A stretch of 64,000 nt of DNA from Evansella alkalicola (GCF_019042735.1 NZ_JAHQCR010000017.1:124001-188000); one strand, 5' to 3'; shown: positions 27,668 through 37,156, numbered from the stretch's first letter. Numbers and translations: made by a program. The notes: generated from the letters alone by a model not told the origin.

Positions 27668-28444
27668 CTATTCTTTAATTAAATCCAATTTGAGTAGACC
27701 TTTATAGAGTCCGTCTTCTTCAACATCGTTAGTAACTATGTCTGCCGCTTCCTTTGCACCAATAACTGCATTCCCCATTGCCACTCCACAGCCCACATAT
27801 TTTAACATTTCAATATCATTCCAACCGTCTCCAAATGCATAGCTATTCTCCTTTGGTATGCCCATAGCCTTCAACATCGCCTCAATTCCTTTTGCCTTTG
27901 AACCGCCAGAAGGTAAGATATCTATCGCTTTCTCATGCCAACGAACATAATCAAATTGAGAATGATCTTTATACCAAGGAGAGTCTTTTTCTTCAATAAA
28001 TAGTAATGCTTGATAGACGTCATTTTCTAAATGAAAAGTTTTATTAAACGGTGGATGTTGCAAATCCATCCCACCGATACTTTCATGAATGAATGGGTGA
28101 CTAGAATGATTTGCATAAATTTCTTTTTCGTTAAGAAAAACCATTGGTTGTTCTTTTTCATTGGCAAATTCAACAAATTTAGATAGTTCTTCAGAATTTA
28201 ATGGATTTGTGAGTAAAGACTCTCCATTAAAAACGACATAAGATCCATTAAAGCTGACATAATTCATTAAATCTAATTCATTTAAAATATGACTAAACCA
28301 AATAGGTGGACGTCCTGTTGCAATGGCAACTTCTATCCCTCCCTCCTTAAGTTTTTTGATAGCATTTTTTGTACTAGAAGGTATGCGATTATTCCTATCT
28401 AATAGCGTTCCATCTATATCTAAAAAAACGATCTTTTTATCCAT
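27668..28444 (-). CDS. ykrA: HAD-superfamily Cof-type phosphatase YkrA
   Basis: A 258-residue HAD IIB phosphatase. Motif I is FLDIDGTLLDRNN, motif II IATGRPP, and motif IV GDGWNDIEMLKYVGCGVAMGNA. Family members hydrolyse sugar phosphates, flavin phosphates or similar metabolites; the substrate is not known. It sits between def and rpoY-rnjA as in B. subtilis. Confidence 0.88.
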   Translation of the reverse strand: MDKKIVFLDIDGTLLDRNNRIPSSTKNAIKKLKEGGIEVAIATGRPPIWFSHILNELDLMNYVSFNGSYVVFNGESLLTNPLNSEELSKFVEFANEKEQPMVFLNEKEIYANHSSHPFIHESIGGMDLQHPPFNKTFHLENDVYQALLFIEEKDSPWYKDHSQFDYVRWHEKAIDILPSGGSKAKGIEAMLKAMGIPKENSYAFGDGWNDIEMLKYVGCGVAMGNAVIGAKEAADIVTNDVEEDGLYKGLLKLDLIKE

Positions 28445-28643
28445 ATTAAATCAACCTCTTTTTTATAAATTTCTTGCTACTATAAAAGTGGAATTAAGCT
28501 TACCTTATCTATATTTACATAGCCAAGTATTTATTGTCAAAATGATTTACCAACCTTTCCCTCTCAATGTTTTTTAGAAATTACAAATACTACTTATAAA
28601 AAAGAAAGCTTCATCCTTGAATTGCGTTGAAGGAGGGTTTAAA

Positions 28644-28715
28644 ATGTTAAAAAGGTGGAGAGAACGTATATTAAAAAGATGCAGGGATTTACTCCCGAAA
28701 AACTTATATGCATAA
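28644..28715 (+). CDS. 23-residue cationic amphipathic peptide
   Basis: MLKRWRERILKRCRDLLPKN is followed by LYA and a stop. AAGGAGGG lies about 6 bases upstream of the ATG, a strong ribosome site that is hard to explain by chance. Seven Arg/Lys lie on one face of a predicted helix with Leu/Ile/Trp on the other. A perfect 14-bp hairpin begins 7 bases after the stop. I recognise no family; it could be a membrane-active or signal peptide, a toxin, or the translated part of a small RNA. Confidence 0.55.
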   Translation: MLKRWRERILKRCRDLLPKNLYA

Positions 28716-28722
28716 TGGAATA

Positions 28723-28756
28723 AATCCTTCTTTCTCTAAAATGAGAAAGAAGGATT
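28723..28756 (+). terminator. Perfect 14-bp hairpin after the 23-residue ORF
   Basis: AATCCTTCTTTCTC and GAGAAAGAAGGATT pair perfectly around loop TAAAAT. There is no immediate T run (a T tract occurs about 13 bases later), so it could be an RNA-stability hairpin instead of a classic terminator. Confidence 0.6.
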
Positions 28757-28925
28757 ATCATTTAGCATATTTTTTATGTATAATAAGAACGGCGAGTTTA
28801 TACTTCGATTGGATCTGGGGAACATACATAGGAGAAACAAATTAATTATCGGTAATACCAATTTAACTAATCCTATCGTATAAATAAATAAATTATAATT
28901 AACAATTAAGGAGAGGATGTAAAAG

Positions 28926-29135
28926 ATGATATTTAAAGTATTTTATCAGCAAAACACTACAGAGGTGCCTGTCAGGGAAAAGACAGAGACTCTATATGTG
29001 GAGGCTGAGTCAGTGGAAGAGGTACGTAAAAAATTAGCTGACAGAACGTATAACATCGAATTCATTACAGCAATTGAAGGACAAGTACTAGAATATGAAC
29101 AACAAAACGAAAATTTCAAATTGGAGAATGTGTAA
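28926..29135 (+). CDS. rpoY: RNA polymerase epsilon subunit
   Basis: A 69-residue protein of the YkzG/RpoY family, a small auxiliary subunit of Firmicutes RNA polymerase (MIFKVFYQ start, TLYVEAESVEEVRKKL). It stands 3 bases before rnjA, the usual arrangement. AAGGAGAGG precedes the ATG. The two genes form an operon joining transcription and RNA decay functions. Confidence 0.93.
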   Translation: MIFKVFYQQNTTEVPVREKTETLYVEAESVEEVRKKLADRTYNIEFITAIEGQVLEYEQQNENFKLENV

Positions 29136-29138
29136 ATT

Positions 29139-30803
29139 ATGAAAGCAAAAAATCATCAAGCAGCAGTGTTCGCCCTCGGAGGTTTGGGTGAAGTCGGTAA
29201 AAATATGTATGGTGTTCAATTTCAGGATGAAATTATTATAATTGATGCCGGGATCAAATTTCCTGAAGATGAGTTATTAGGAATCGATTACGTTATTCCT
29301 GATTACACCTACTTAGTAAAGAATCAAGATAAAATTAAAGGTTTATTCATCACGCATGGTCACGAAGACCATATTGGTGGTGTCCCATATTTATTAAGGG
29401 AAATTAATATTCCTATTTATGGGGGAAAATTAGCATTAGCTCTTATTAGAAACAAGTTAGAAGAACATGGACTATTAAGGGGAGCGCAATTACGTGAGAT
29501 TCATGAAGACGAGATAGTAAAGTTTCAAAAAACTTCAGTCTCCTTCTTTAAAACAACTCACAGTATACCTGACTCTTATGGTGTAGTCGTAAAAACTCCT
29601 GCTGGTAATATCGTTCATACTGGTGACTTTAAATTTGATTTCACCCCAGTCGGTGATCCAGCAAACTTAACAAAAATGGCGAAGATCGGTGAAGACGGTG
29701 TACTTTGTTTATTATCAGATAGTACTAACGCAGAAGTTCCTGGCTTTACGATGTCTGAGAGAAAAGTCGGAGAAAGTATTGACCAAATCTTCCGTTCTGT
29801 AGAAGGTCGTATTATCTTCGCAACTTTTGCTTCTAATATTTATCGTTTACAGCAGGCGGTTGAATCAGCTGTTAAATATCGAAGAAAAATTGCTGTTTTT
29901 GGTAGAAGCATGGAATCTGCCATTAATATCGGATTAGAATTAGGCTATATAAAAGCACCTAAAAGTACTTTTATTGATGCATCTCAATTAAATAAATTAC
30001 CTGCGGATCAGGTTGCAATCTTATGTACTGGTAGCCAGGGAGAACCAATGGCAGCACTTTCTAGAATTGCCCATGGAACTCATCGTCAAATACAAATCAT
30101 ACCTGGGGACACAGTTGTGTTTTCATCTTCCCCTATTCCTGGTAATACTTTAAGCGTGAGCAAAATCATTAACCAACTTTTCCGTGCTGGTGCAGAAGTT
30201 ATTCACGGTTCTTTAAATGATATTCATACATCAGGACATGGTGGACAAGAAGAACAAAAGTTGATGCTGCGTTTGATCAAACCAAAATATTTCATGCCGA
30301 TACACGGTGAGTTTCGTATGCAAAAAATGCACGGTAAACTTGCTGAAGAATGTGGTGTAGCAAGTGAAAATATATTCTTAATGGACAATGGCGATGTACT
30401 TGCACTAGATAAAAGCGAAGGCAGTCTAGCAGGGAAAGTACCTTCTGGATCTGTATATGTTGATGGTAATGGCATCGGTGATATTGGTAACATCGTATTA
30501 AGAGATCGAAGAATACTTTCTGAAGAAGGACTTGTTGTCGTTGTCGTCAGTTTGAATATGAAAGAGTTCAAAGTCGCTGCTGGGCCTGATATTATCTCCC
30601 GTGGATTTGTATATATGAGAGAATCAGGTGATTTAATAAATGAAGCTCAAGCAAAACTTACAACGCACCTAGAAGGACTCATGGAGAAAAAGACATCTCA
30701 GTGGTCTGAAATTAAAACAGAAATTACAGATATGCTCGGACCATTTTTATATGAAAAAACAAAGCGTAAGCCAATGATTTTACCAATCATTATGGAAATC
30801 TAA
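29139..30803 (+). CDS. rnjA: Ribonuclease J1
   Basis: A 554-residue metallo-beta-lactamase/beta-CASP RNase with 5'-3' exonuclease and endonuclease activity, central to mRNA turnover and 16S rRNA maturation. The zinc motif is THGHEDHIGG (about residue 74), further metal ligands lie in HTGDFKFD, and the beta-CASP region has GRSMESAINIG and HTSGHGG. Length is that of B. subtilis RNase J1. The ribosome site lies in the end of rpoY. SR1P, encoded at 15415-15546, is known to link GapA to this enzyme. Confidence 0.97.
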   Translation: MKAKNHQAAVFALGGLGEVGKNMYGVQFQDEIIIIDAGIKFPEDELLGIDYVIPDYTYLVKNQDKIKGLFITHGHEDHIGGVPYLLREINIPIYGGKLALALIRNKLEEHGLLRGAQLREIHEDEIVKFQKTSVSFFKTTHSIPDSYGVVVKTPAGNIVHTGDFKFDFTPVGDPANLTKMAKIGEDGVLCLLSDSTNAEVPGFTMSERKVGESIDQIFRSVEGRIIFATFASNIYRLQQAVESAVKYRRKIAVFGRSMESAINIGLELGYIKAPKSTFIDASQLNKLPADQVAILCTGSQGEPMAALSRIAHGTHRQIQIIPGDTVVFSSSPIPGNTLSVSKIINQLFRAGAEVIHGSLNDIHTSGHGGQEEQKLMLRLIKPKYFMPIHGEFRMQKMHGKLAEECGVASENIFLMDNGDVLALDKSEGSLAGKVPSGSVYVDGNGIGDIGNIVLRDRRILSEEGLVVVVVSLNMKEFKVAAGPDIISRGFVYMRESGDLINEAQAKLTTHLEGLMEKKTSQWSEIKTEITDMLGPFLYEKTKRKPMILPIIMEI

Positions 30804-30811
30804 TAAAAAAT

Positions 30812-30852
30812 AAAATGTCTCGTGGAAACTAATTCCATGAGACATTTTTTTA
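30812..30852 (+). terminator. Terminator of rnjA
   Basis: AAATGTCTCGTGGAA/TTCCATGAGACATTT stem followed by seven T residues. Confidence 0.9.
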
Positions 30853-30876
30853 TTTGGTTAAGGTGATTTTTTGTAT

Positions 30877-31545
30877 TTAGTCCTCATCGTTAAATAAGTC
30901 TTGTTCTAAACGATTAAGATCATTATCTGCCCCGATAACTATGAGAATGTCCCCCTGTATAATCAATTCATCTGCTGTAGGCGACACATTAATCTCTTCT
31001 TTTCGCTTAATTGCCATGATGTTACAACCAAATTTAGCGCGAATGTTAAGATCTATTAGTGATTTCCCATTGACAGTTTCTCCAGCCATAAGTTCCACAA
31101 TACTATACTCGTCCGAAAGCTCAAGATAATCGAGTACATTTTTTGAAACTATATTATGGGCTATCCTAACTCCCATGTCCCTCTCTGGATGAACTACTTT
31201 ATGTGCACCAATCTTATTTAAAACTTTTTCATGATAATCATTTTGTGCCTTAACAGTAATATGGCGTACACCCTGTTCAACAAGCATCAGTGTCGTTAAT
31301 ATACTGGACTGGATGTTGTCACCAATTGCAACAATAACATGATCGAAATTTCTAATCCCTAGGCTTTTTAATGTATCTTCATCTGTTGAATCAGCAATTA
31401 CTGCGTGTGTTGCTATGTTAGCATATTTATTTATTTTATCTTCACTTATATCTATCGCAAGTACTTCCATTCCTTGCTTCACAAGGGATTGACAGATGCT
31501 ACCTCCAAATCTACCTAAACCAATTACTGCAAATTGTTTTTTCAT
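30877..31545 (-). CDS. ktrC: Potassium channel gating subunit KtrC (RCK)
   Basis: A 222-residue cytoplasmic subunit that gates a KtrD-type K+ channel. The N-terminal Rossmann motif is VIGLGRFGGSICQSL, followed by the RCK_N domain and an RCK_C domain after about residue 140 that in homologues binds c-di-AMP. ATTGGAGG precedes the ATG at 31545; the longer frame to 31662 has no ribosome site. It adjoins rnjA as ykqB does in B. subtilis. KtrA is the paralogue, so the C/A label rests on synteny. Confidence 0.85.
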   Translation of the reverse strand: MKKQFAVIGLGRFGGSICQSLVKQGMEVLAIDISEDKINKYANIATHAVIADSTDEDTLKSLGIRNFDHVIVAIGDNIQSSILTTLMLVEQGVRHITVKAQNDYHEKVLNKIGAHKVVHPERDMGVRIAHNIVSKNVLDYLELSDEYSIVELMAGETVNGKSLIDLNIRAKFGCNIMAIKRKEEINVSPTADELIIQGDILIVIGADNDLNRLEQDLFNDED

Positions 31546-31644
31546 TTGAGTGCCTCCAATAATGAAGTGAATACATAGTAATTTTAGCACAATAATTTTA
31601 TTTGGCACTCTATTATTTTTAACGCAACTATGAAAATAGAAAAA

Positions 31645-31676
31645 ACTGACCTTATAAAGCATAAGATCAGTTTAAG
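31645..31676 (-). terminator. Terminator of ykuV
   Basis: AAACTGATCTTAT/ATAAGGTCAGTTT stem on the minus strand, followed by TTTTTC. Confidence 0.8.
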
Positions 31677-31679
31677 ATT

Positions 31680-32126
31680 TTATTCTGTTATTCCCAGTAC
31701 TCTTTTCACACGCTTTGTCAGCATTTTCATTCCACCACTACCTGCTTGAAAGTGCCGTAATTGACCTTGTTCATCAAAAACATAGTAACTAGGCACATAT
31801 TGATTTTCAAAAGCATCTTTGAGGGTATGTTTACTATCTACATAGACTGGTTGGGTTATCCCATGCTCAGCTACTACTTTTTTTATTTCATTCATATCTA
31901 GATCCTTTTCAGATCTAGGCATATGTACAGCAATTACATTTAGTTTATCTTTATATTCATCACGAAATTCATTTATATTAGGCATAGCATCTTTACAGAG
32001 ACCACAACTTATTGACCAAAAATGAAACAGTGTTGGTTTATCTCCAATCAATTCATCACGAGTCACTTCTCCATTTATCCATTCCGTAGCGCCATCTAAT
32101 GAAGGCATAGGGCTTCTTAATTTCAT
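31680..32126 (-). CDS. ykuV: Thiol-disulfide oxidoreductase YkuV
   Basis: A 148-residue cytoplasmic TlpA/ResA-type thioredoxin-fold protein with no signal peptide. The active site is the CGLC motif in WSISCGLCKDAMP, and the cis-proline loop is VPSYYVFD. It lies 50 bases after the peroxiredoxin gene in the same direction, so the pair ykuU-ykuV is probably one operon and this protein may reduce that peroxiredoxin. AGGAGG is 8 bases before the ATG at 32126. Confidence 0.88.
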   Translation of the reverse strand: MKLRSPMPSLDGATEWINGEVTRDELIGDKPTLFHFWSISCGLCKDAMPNINEFRDEYKDKLNVIAVHMPRSEKDLDMNEIKKVVAEHGITQPVYVDSKHTLKDAFENQYVPSYYVFDEQGQLRHFQAGSGGMKMLTKRVKRVLGITE

Positions 32127-32177
32127 TATCAACACCTCCTGTAATAAACATCTATAACTTGCAAAATTAATATAAAT

Positions 32178-32729
32178 TTAAGGCTGTAACGTCTCTTGTC
32201 CAGGTTTCCAGTTAGCTGGGCATAGTCCTCCAGTTTGTAATGCCTGAAGCACTCGTAATGTCTCATCCACATCTCGACCAATATTATTATGATTTACAAC
32301 GGAGTACATTAATTCTCCTTCAGGGCTGATAATAAATAAACCACGTAGGGCAATTCCTTCCTCTTCAATTAACACACCATAGTCACGGGATACGGAGTGA
32401 TTCGTATCTGCTGCTAATGCATATTTAAGCTCTCCAAGTCCATTATCATCACGACTTGTATTAATCCATGCTTTGTGAGTATGAATTGTATCAGTAGATA
32501 CACCGATAATTTCAGCATCTAAGTCTTCAAATTCATCATAACGGTCACTTAATGATGTAATCTCTGTAGGACAAACATGGGTAAAGTCCATTGGATAGAA
32601 AAATAAAACTGTCCACTTATCAGCTTTCATGATTTCTTCTAAACTAACTTTTCCAAATTCCTTATCAGGCATTACTGCTTCCATTTCAAATCTAGGTGCT
32701 TGTTTGGCAACCATACGCTTATCTGACAT
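32178..32729 (-). CDS. ykuU: 2-Cys peroxiredoxin YkuU
   Basis: A 183-residue typical 2-Cys peroxiredoxin that reduces hydrogen peroxide or organic peroxides. The peroxidatic cysteine is in FYPMDFTHVCPTE, and the resolving cysteine in GGLCPANWKPG. It precedes ykuV, and both lie divergent from the ykuT-like MscS gene, as in B. subtilis. Confidence 0.92.
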   Translation of the reverse strand: MSDKRMVAKQAPRFEMEAVMPDKEFGKVSLEEIMKADKWTVLFFYPMDFTHVCPTEITSLSDRYDEFEDLDAEIIGVSTDTIHTHKAWINTSRDDNGLGELKYALAADTNHSVSRDYGVLIEEEGIALRGLFIISPEGELMYSVVNHNNIGRDVDETLRVLQALQTGGLCPANWKPGQETLQP

Positions 32730-32981
32730 GAGATAACCCTCCTATTTTTTCCACTATCATAACAATGATATTATAAATTTCCCTAATCAATCAGTCAACG
32801 AATACTTGTGGTAATTTGTCGTTTTTTCACTAAGTAATTTGCCCTTTCCAGTCATCTTCTAAACATAAAAATCGAATATCGACGTATGATAACTTCTATG
32901 TGAATTCATTATAGTTTTACATGTAATACTTGTATGGTAAACTCTAATACCTAATATTAAATACAGATAGGAGTGCATATA

Positions 32982-33812
32982 ATGAATGAATGGTTATCAA
33001 CAATTGATTGTTCGGCATGGGTGTCAGCGGCACTCATTATTGCAATACAACTAATTATTATATTAATTGTATTTACAATAATTAAAGGAATAGGCAAAAG
33101 GATTATCTCTAGCTCTTTTGAAAAAATGAGTCAACAACGAAACATGTCTCCAGGACGAGCAAAAACATTAGAGAAGCTAGCAAATAATGCCTTCACTTAT
33201 GTACTTTGGTTTATATTGGCTACCATTATAATTGGCTTATTTGATTATGATGTAACTGCATTAATTGCTGGTGCTGGTATCGTTGGTTTGGCAATTGGAT
33301 TTGGCGCACAAGGATTAGTGAGTGATATCGTTACTGGTTTTTTCATTCTCCTAGAAAAACAACTAGAAGTTGAGGAATATATCACAGTTGCTGGGATAGA
33401 TGGAATTGTGGAAGAAGTGGGGCTTCGTACAACAAAAATAAGAGGTTTTGACGGTACTGTTCATTTCATTCCAAACCGAAATATAGAGAGTGTCAGTAAC
33501 CATTCACGCTCTAATATGAGGGCGTTAGTTGATATTAGTATCAGTTATGACGAAAATATTGATGAAGCAATAACAGTGCTACAAGATGCTTGTAATCAAG
33601 TAGCTATGAAGCTAGACACAATTACCGAAGGTCCTAATGTAATTGGTGTTCAAAGTCTTGGTGACAGTGATGTTGTTATTCGTATCATTGCTAAGACTGT
33701 TAACATGGAGCAGTGGGCCGTTGAAAGGGAACTTCGACAAGCAATGAAAGAGGCACTTGATAAGAATAATATTGAAATTCCATTCCCACATCAAGTATAT
33801 ATTCAGAAATAA
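32982..33812 (+). CDS. ykuT: MscS-family mechanosensitive channel YkuT
   Basis: A 276-residue small-conductance mechanosensitive channel with three membrane helices. The pore helix shows the Gly/Ala pattern AGAGIVGLAIGFGAQGLVSDI and is followed by the beta domain (VEEVGLRTTKIRGFDGTVHFIPNR). It opens under hypo-osmotic shock to release solutes. ATAGGAG lies 8 bases before the ATG at 32982. Confidence 0.9.
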   Translation: MNEWLSTIDCSAWVSAALIIAIQLIIILIVFTIIKGIGKRIISSSFEKMSQQRNMSPGRAKTLEKLANNAFTYVLWFILATIIIGLFDYDVTALIAGAGIVGLAIGFGAQGLVSDIVTGFFILLEKQLEVEEYITVAGIDGIVEEVGLRTTKIRGFDGTVHFIPNRNIESVSNHSRSNMRALVDISISYDENIDEAITVLQDACNQVAMKLDTITEGPNVIGVQSLGDSDVVIRIIAKTVNMEQWAVERELRQAMKEALDKNNIEIPFPHQVYIQK

Positions 33813-33875
33813 TTGTTGCCTGAAAGATGAGCTACAAAGCATTTACTCATGATTTCTATTTTCACGGGTAGACAA

Positions 33876-33912
33876 TAAAAAAGGGCTTAGCATCATTTGA
33901 TGTTAAGCCTCT
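33876..33912. terminator. Bidirectional terminator between ykuT and ykuS
   Basis: GGCTTAGCATC/GATGTTAAGCC stem with T-rich flanks on each strand. Confidence 0.8.
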
Positions 33913-33919
33913 TTATCGT

Positions 33920-34174
33920 TTATTGATTAGCTTGATTGATCTTTGATTCAACTTGTTCACAGATTTGATCTGCATTAAGACCTTGCGCACTAATAACAGA
34001 TCCTTGTGTTATTGTATCTTGGATACCCATCATATTTTCATCTTGCCCCGTAATTACACAGCAATCACAGTCAGCTGCATCTTGCTCCTGTTGCAATTGA
34101 ACAACTTGATGTCCTTTCGCTTCTAAAGCTTGCTGCACGTCAGTTAATGATTGTTCTACACCAATTTTAGCCAT
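33920..34174 (-). CDS. ykuS: YkuS (UPF0180)
   Basis: An 84-residue protein of the UPF0180 family (MAKIGVEQSLTDVQQALEAKGHQV start, DCDCCVITGQDENMMGI). Two adjacent cysteines and the acidic centre are conserved. Function unknown. Position in the ykuQRSTUV order supports the name. Confidence 0.85.
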   Translation of the reverse strand: MAKIGVEQSLTDVQQALEAKGHQVVQLQQEQDAADCDCCVITGQDENMMGIQDTITQGSVISAQGLNADQICEQVESKINQANQ

Positions 34175-34296
34175 AGTATAGCCCTCCTTTATTCATTTAC
34201 ACTCTATAAGATGACCAAAATTTAAAGTACTATACTAAAATTTTTCCAATCATAACTATACAGTTGGTAAGTAAAATAATGTATAAATAAAAGAGA

Positions 34297-34344
34297 CATA
34301 AAAAAATGTGCAAATCGATGGGGTTAGCACCTATTTACACACAA
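34297..34344 (-). terminator. Terminator of ykuR
   Basis: GTGTAAAT and ATTTGCAC arms (one wobble pair) on the minus strand, followed by ATTTTTTTA. Confidence 0.55.
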
Positions 34345-34350
34345 ATTAGT

Positions 34351-35484
34351 TTATCTTTTTAAATAGTTAATCAGAAGTTTTATAGCAACGTCCACAGCTT
34401 CTTCTTTTGGATTCAATTTTGAAGAGTGTAACCCATGCTCACTTCCAACTCCTAGCCAAAACATGAAACCAGGTATTTCCTCTAAGAAGTAGCCGAAGTC
34501 TTCTCCAGTCATAGCTTTCGGACTTTCATAGTACTCTACATCATCAAGTCCCTTAACAAAATCAATGAAATCATTCGTCTCCTTCTCACTGTTAAAAACT
34601 TGACAGTAATTAGCACCATAATCTATGCTCGTCTGACAGTCAAAACTAGCTTCGATTCCCTTAGCCATTCCTTCAATACGCTCTTTCACCAAATTCATAG
34701 CCTCAATAGAAAGGGTACGGATTGTACCTTCTATACGAGCGTCTTCAGCGATGATATTCTGTTTCGTCCCACCAGAAATTTTCCCAATAGTTACTACTGC
34801 AGAATCAAGTGGCGATACATTACGAGAAACTATTGTATGCAGTTGTGTTATAAAGTGGCTTGCTGCAACAACCATATCATTCGCTTGATGTGGGTAAGCA
34901 GCGTGCCCCGCCTTTCCCTTTAGATCTATAAATAATTCACTCGTATTCGCAAACAGTAGACCTGTCTTCGTTCCAATCGTTCCTACAGGTAATTCTGGCG
35001 CAATATGGAGTGCAATCATCCGATCAGGCTTCCACTCTTTAAACTCTGCAGTCTCCAGCATAGGTTGTGCACCACCAGGTCCTTCTTCAGCAGGTTGAAA
35101 CACAAATAGAAGATTATCCTTCGGTTGAGTTTCAGAAAAATAAGTCAACACTCCTAATGCAATACTCATGTGTAAATCGTGACCACAAGCATGCATCATT
35201 CCTTGGTGGCTTGATGAAAAAGGGAGCCCTGTTTCTTCCGTCATCGGTAAACCGTCCATATCTGTCCGGTAACCGACTGTTATTGCTGGTGCATAACCAT
35301 GAACCTTCACTAAAATACCAGTCCGCCAAGTTTTCACTTCTAAATGATCCTGTGATAAGTCCCTAATATAATTTAAAAGATAGGTTTGTGTTTTCTCTTC
35401 TTGAAACCCTGGCTCTGGAATTTGATGGAGCTCACGACGAATGTGAATAAATGGGTCTGTATTAAAATCAATCCTAGTTCCCAT
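34351..35484 (-). CDS. ykuR: N-acetyldiaminopimelate deacetylase YkuR
   Basis: A 377-residue M20 metallopeptidase-family enzyme that removes acetate from N-acetyl-LL-diaminopimelate in the acetylase branch of lysine synthesis. Metal motifs include MHACGHDLHMS and PAEEGPGGA, with AYPHQANDMV in the lid domain and TGEDFGYF at the end. It follows dapH after 2 bases, so the two are co-transcribed and consecutive in the pathway. GAGGAG precedes the ATG. Confidence 0.93.
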   Translation of the reverse strand: MGTRIDFNTDPFIHIRRELHQIPEPGFQEEKTQTYLLNYIRDLSQDHLEVKTWRTGILVKVHGYAPAITVGYRTDMDGLPMTEETGLPFSSSHQGMMHACGHDLHMSIALGVLTYFSETQPKDNLLFVFQPAEEGPGGAQPMLETAEFKEWKPDRMIALHIAPELPVGTIGTKTGLLFANTSELFIDLKGKAGHAAYPHQANDMVVAASHFITQLHTIVSRNVSPLDSAVVTIGKISGGTKQNIIAEDARIEGTIRTLSIEAMNLVKERIEGMAKGIEASFDCQTSIDYGANYCQVFNSEKETNDFIDFVKGLDDVEYYESPKAMTGEDFGYFLEEIPGFMFWLGVGSEHGLHSSKLNPKEEAVDVAIKLLINYLKR

Positions 35485-35486
35485 TT

Positions 35487-36206
35487 TTACTCCTCGTTTA
35501 ATTTACGAAGCTCTTGCTTAATCTCTGTCTTACCTTTCGTTTTCTCATCAATTTCCTTGATTACGCGAGCAGGAGTACCTGCAACAACAGTGTTTGGTGG
35601 TACATCTTCCGTAACAATCGCGCCTGCAGCGACTACTGCACCTTCACCAACTGTTACACCTTCAAGGATTACTGCATTTGCACCAACTACAACGCCATCT
35701 TCTACAATAACAGGTTTCGCAGATGGCGGCTCAATTACACCAGCTAATACTGAACCTGCACCAATATGACAGTTCTTACCTACAGTGGCTCGTCCACCCA
35801 TTACTACGTTCATATCAATCATTGTACCTTCACCAATAACAGATCCAATGTTAATAGAAGCACCCATCATGATGACGGCATTATCCCCAATTGATACTTG
35901 ATCACGAATAATTGCACCTGGCTCAATACGTGCTTTAATATTTTTCATATCTAATAAAGGAATAGCAGAATTACGACGATCATTTTCTACAACAAAGTCT
36001 TCAATCTTAGCTTCATTTGCTTGGATAGCGTCTTGAATTTCCTTCCATTCTCCAAATAATACCCCTGTATCACCTTGGATAAAGGATTTTGTTTTTGCTC
36101 CAAAATCTATACCCGCTAATTCTCCCTTTATATGTACCTTAACTGGAGTAGATTTTTCACTGTTTGAGATAAAGCTGATAATTTCGTTTGCATCCATCAT
36201 TTTCAT
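35487..36206 (-). CDS. dapH: Tetrahydrodipicolinate N-acetyltransferase DapH
   Basis: A 239-residue left-handed beta-helix acetyltransferase (hexapeptide repeats such as IGDNAVIMMGASINIGSVIG, VGANAVILEGVTVGEGAVV). It acetylates tetrahydrodipicolinate with acetyl-CoA and feeds diaminopimelate to lysine and peptidoglycan. It is paired with the deacetylase gene. AGGAGG precedes the ATG. Confidence 0.94.
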   Translation of the reverse strand: MKMMDANEIISFISNSEKSTPVKVHIKGELAGIDFGAKTKSFIQGDTGVLFGEWKEIQDAIQANEAKIEDFVVENDRRNSAIPLLDMKNIKARIEPGAIIRDQVSIGDNAVIMMGASINIGSVIGEGTMIDMNVVMGGRATVGKNCHIGAGSVLAGVIEPPSAKPVIVEDGVVVGANAVILEGVTVGEGAVVAAGAIVTEDVPPNTVVAGTPARVIKEIDEKTKGKTEIKQELRKLNEE

Positions 36207-36299
36207 TGTTATATCCTCCTATACATAAATAAAATACATACTTATCATAGACATTCACTAACAAAAATGCAATGTTTAAGCAAAAATTAAAGGAAAACA

Positions 36300-36330
36300 A
36301 AAGCTGTCACCAAGTAGTGGTAACAGCTTA
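36300..36330 (-). terminator. Terminator hairpin after the 36328-36876 gene
   Basis: AAGCTGTTACC and GGTGACAGCTT pair on the minus strand across the stop codon and end in TTGTTTTCC. Confidence 0.65.
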
Positions 36331-36876
36331 GTATGTTTCATCATAAAACAACGAATCTTCCATCAACCAGAGGTACATTGGGCCTTCTTCTTTTGTATCT
36401 CTCTCTATCATCAAATCGTACTCTTCCCAATCATATATTTCGTTCCATAATCCGTCCATTTCATTCAAACCAGTGTATTTTAAATCATGTTGTATCTCAG
36501 CTTCTACTTGTTGCCATTCTGCTAGGTCAAGGGCTTCACCTGGAAAAGCCATCGCATTTACCTTTTCAGAGTCGGGGTTTACAAAATAAGTTAAAATATC
36601 ATAAGCAAAATAGTATCCACCGTTATACATCCCAGTTTCCAACGGTTCTCCTAGTTCTTGATAGAGCTCTTCTTCATGACTCCCAATCTGTATATTTTTA
36701 CTGAGAAATAACTCAGTAATCATATGCATTGGAGCCTCTTTTTGAACAATTGATAAGTCCTCATTTTTTTCTTCTATCGTTGCTTTAGATAAGTGGGCAT
36801 AGGATAGAGACCACACTACTGTTACAAGAAAGAACGTCGTTAATATAAAAATCCATTTTATTCTCCTCTGTTTCAT
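36328..36876 (-). CDS. Membrane-anchored or secreted protein of unknown function
   Basis: A 182-residue protein with one N-terminal hydrophobic segment (about residues 9-27) and an acidic extracellular domain. The stretch IGSHEEELYQELGEPLETGMYNGGYYFAYD resembles the beta-rich repeat seen in CAP-associated (YlbC-type) domains, but I cannot name a family safely. AGGAGGAG precedes the ATG. Function unknown. Confidence 0.6.
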   Translation of the reverse strand: MKQRRIKWIFILTTFFLVTVVWSLSYAHLSKATIEEKNEDLSIVQKEAPMHMITELFLSKNIQIGSHEEELYQELGEPLETGMYNGGYYFAYDILTYFVNPDSEKVNAMAFPGEALDLAEWQQVEAEIQHDLKYTGLNEMDGLWNEIYDWEEYDLMIERDTKEEGPMYLWLMEDSLFYDETY

Positions 36877-37156
36877 CAGTGTATCTCCTCCTTTCTATTT
36901 CCCTTCCCATTCTTAAATATGATTAATCTTGTTATTCATATATATATATATGTATGTGACAACTTCTAAAAATAGACAAGCTACATGTATGATATTTATT
37001 TTTTTAGAGAAAATACAGTTATGGGATGTAGCAGATAATGCACAGTACAAGTCTTCTTTCAAGGCTTTACTTTACAGGTGAGATCCCTGTACATCCCGCC
37101 AGCACTTATCCCATTATTATATAAGACGTATAAACGAACAGAAAGTTTCACAAGAA
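36877..37156. other. About 280-bp gap with AT repeats
   Basis: No gene seen. It contains an alternating TATATATATATA tract near 36941-36952 and a GC-richer part (about 37020-37100) in which GGGATG near the left is mirrored by CATCCC at the right, a weak long-range inverted repeat. Confidence 0.35.

Noticed and set aside
31546..31644. c-di-AMP (ydaO) riboswitch upstream of ktrC
   Set aside because: The gap is only about 100 bases, too short for that riboswitch, and its motifs are absent.
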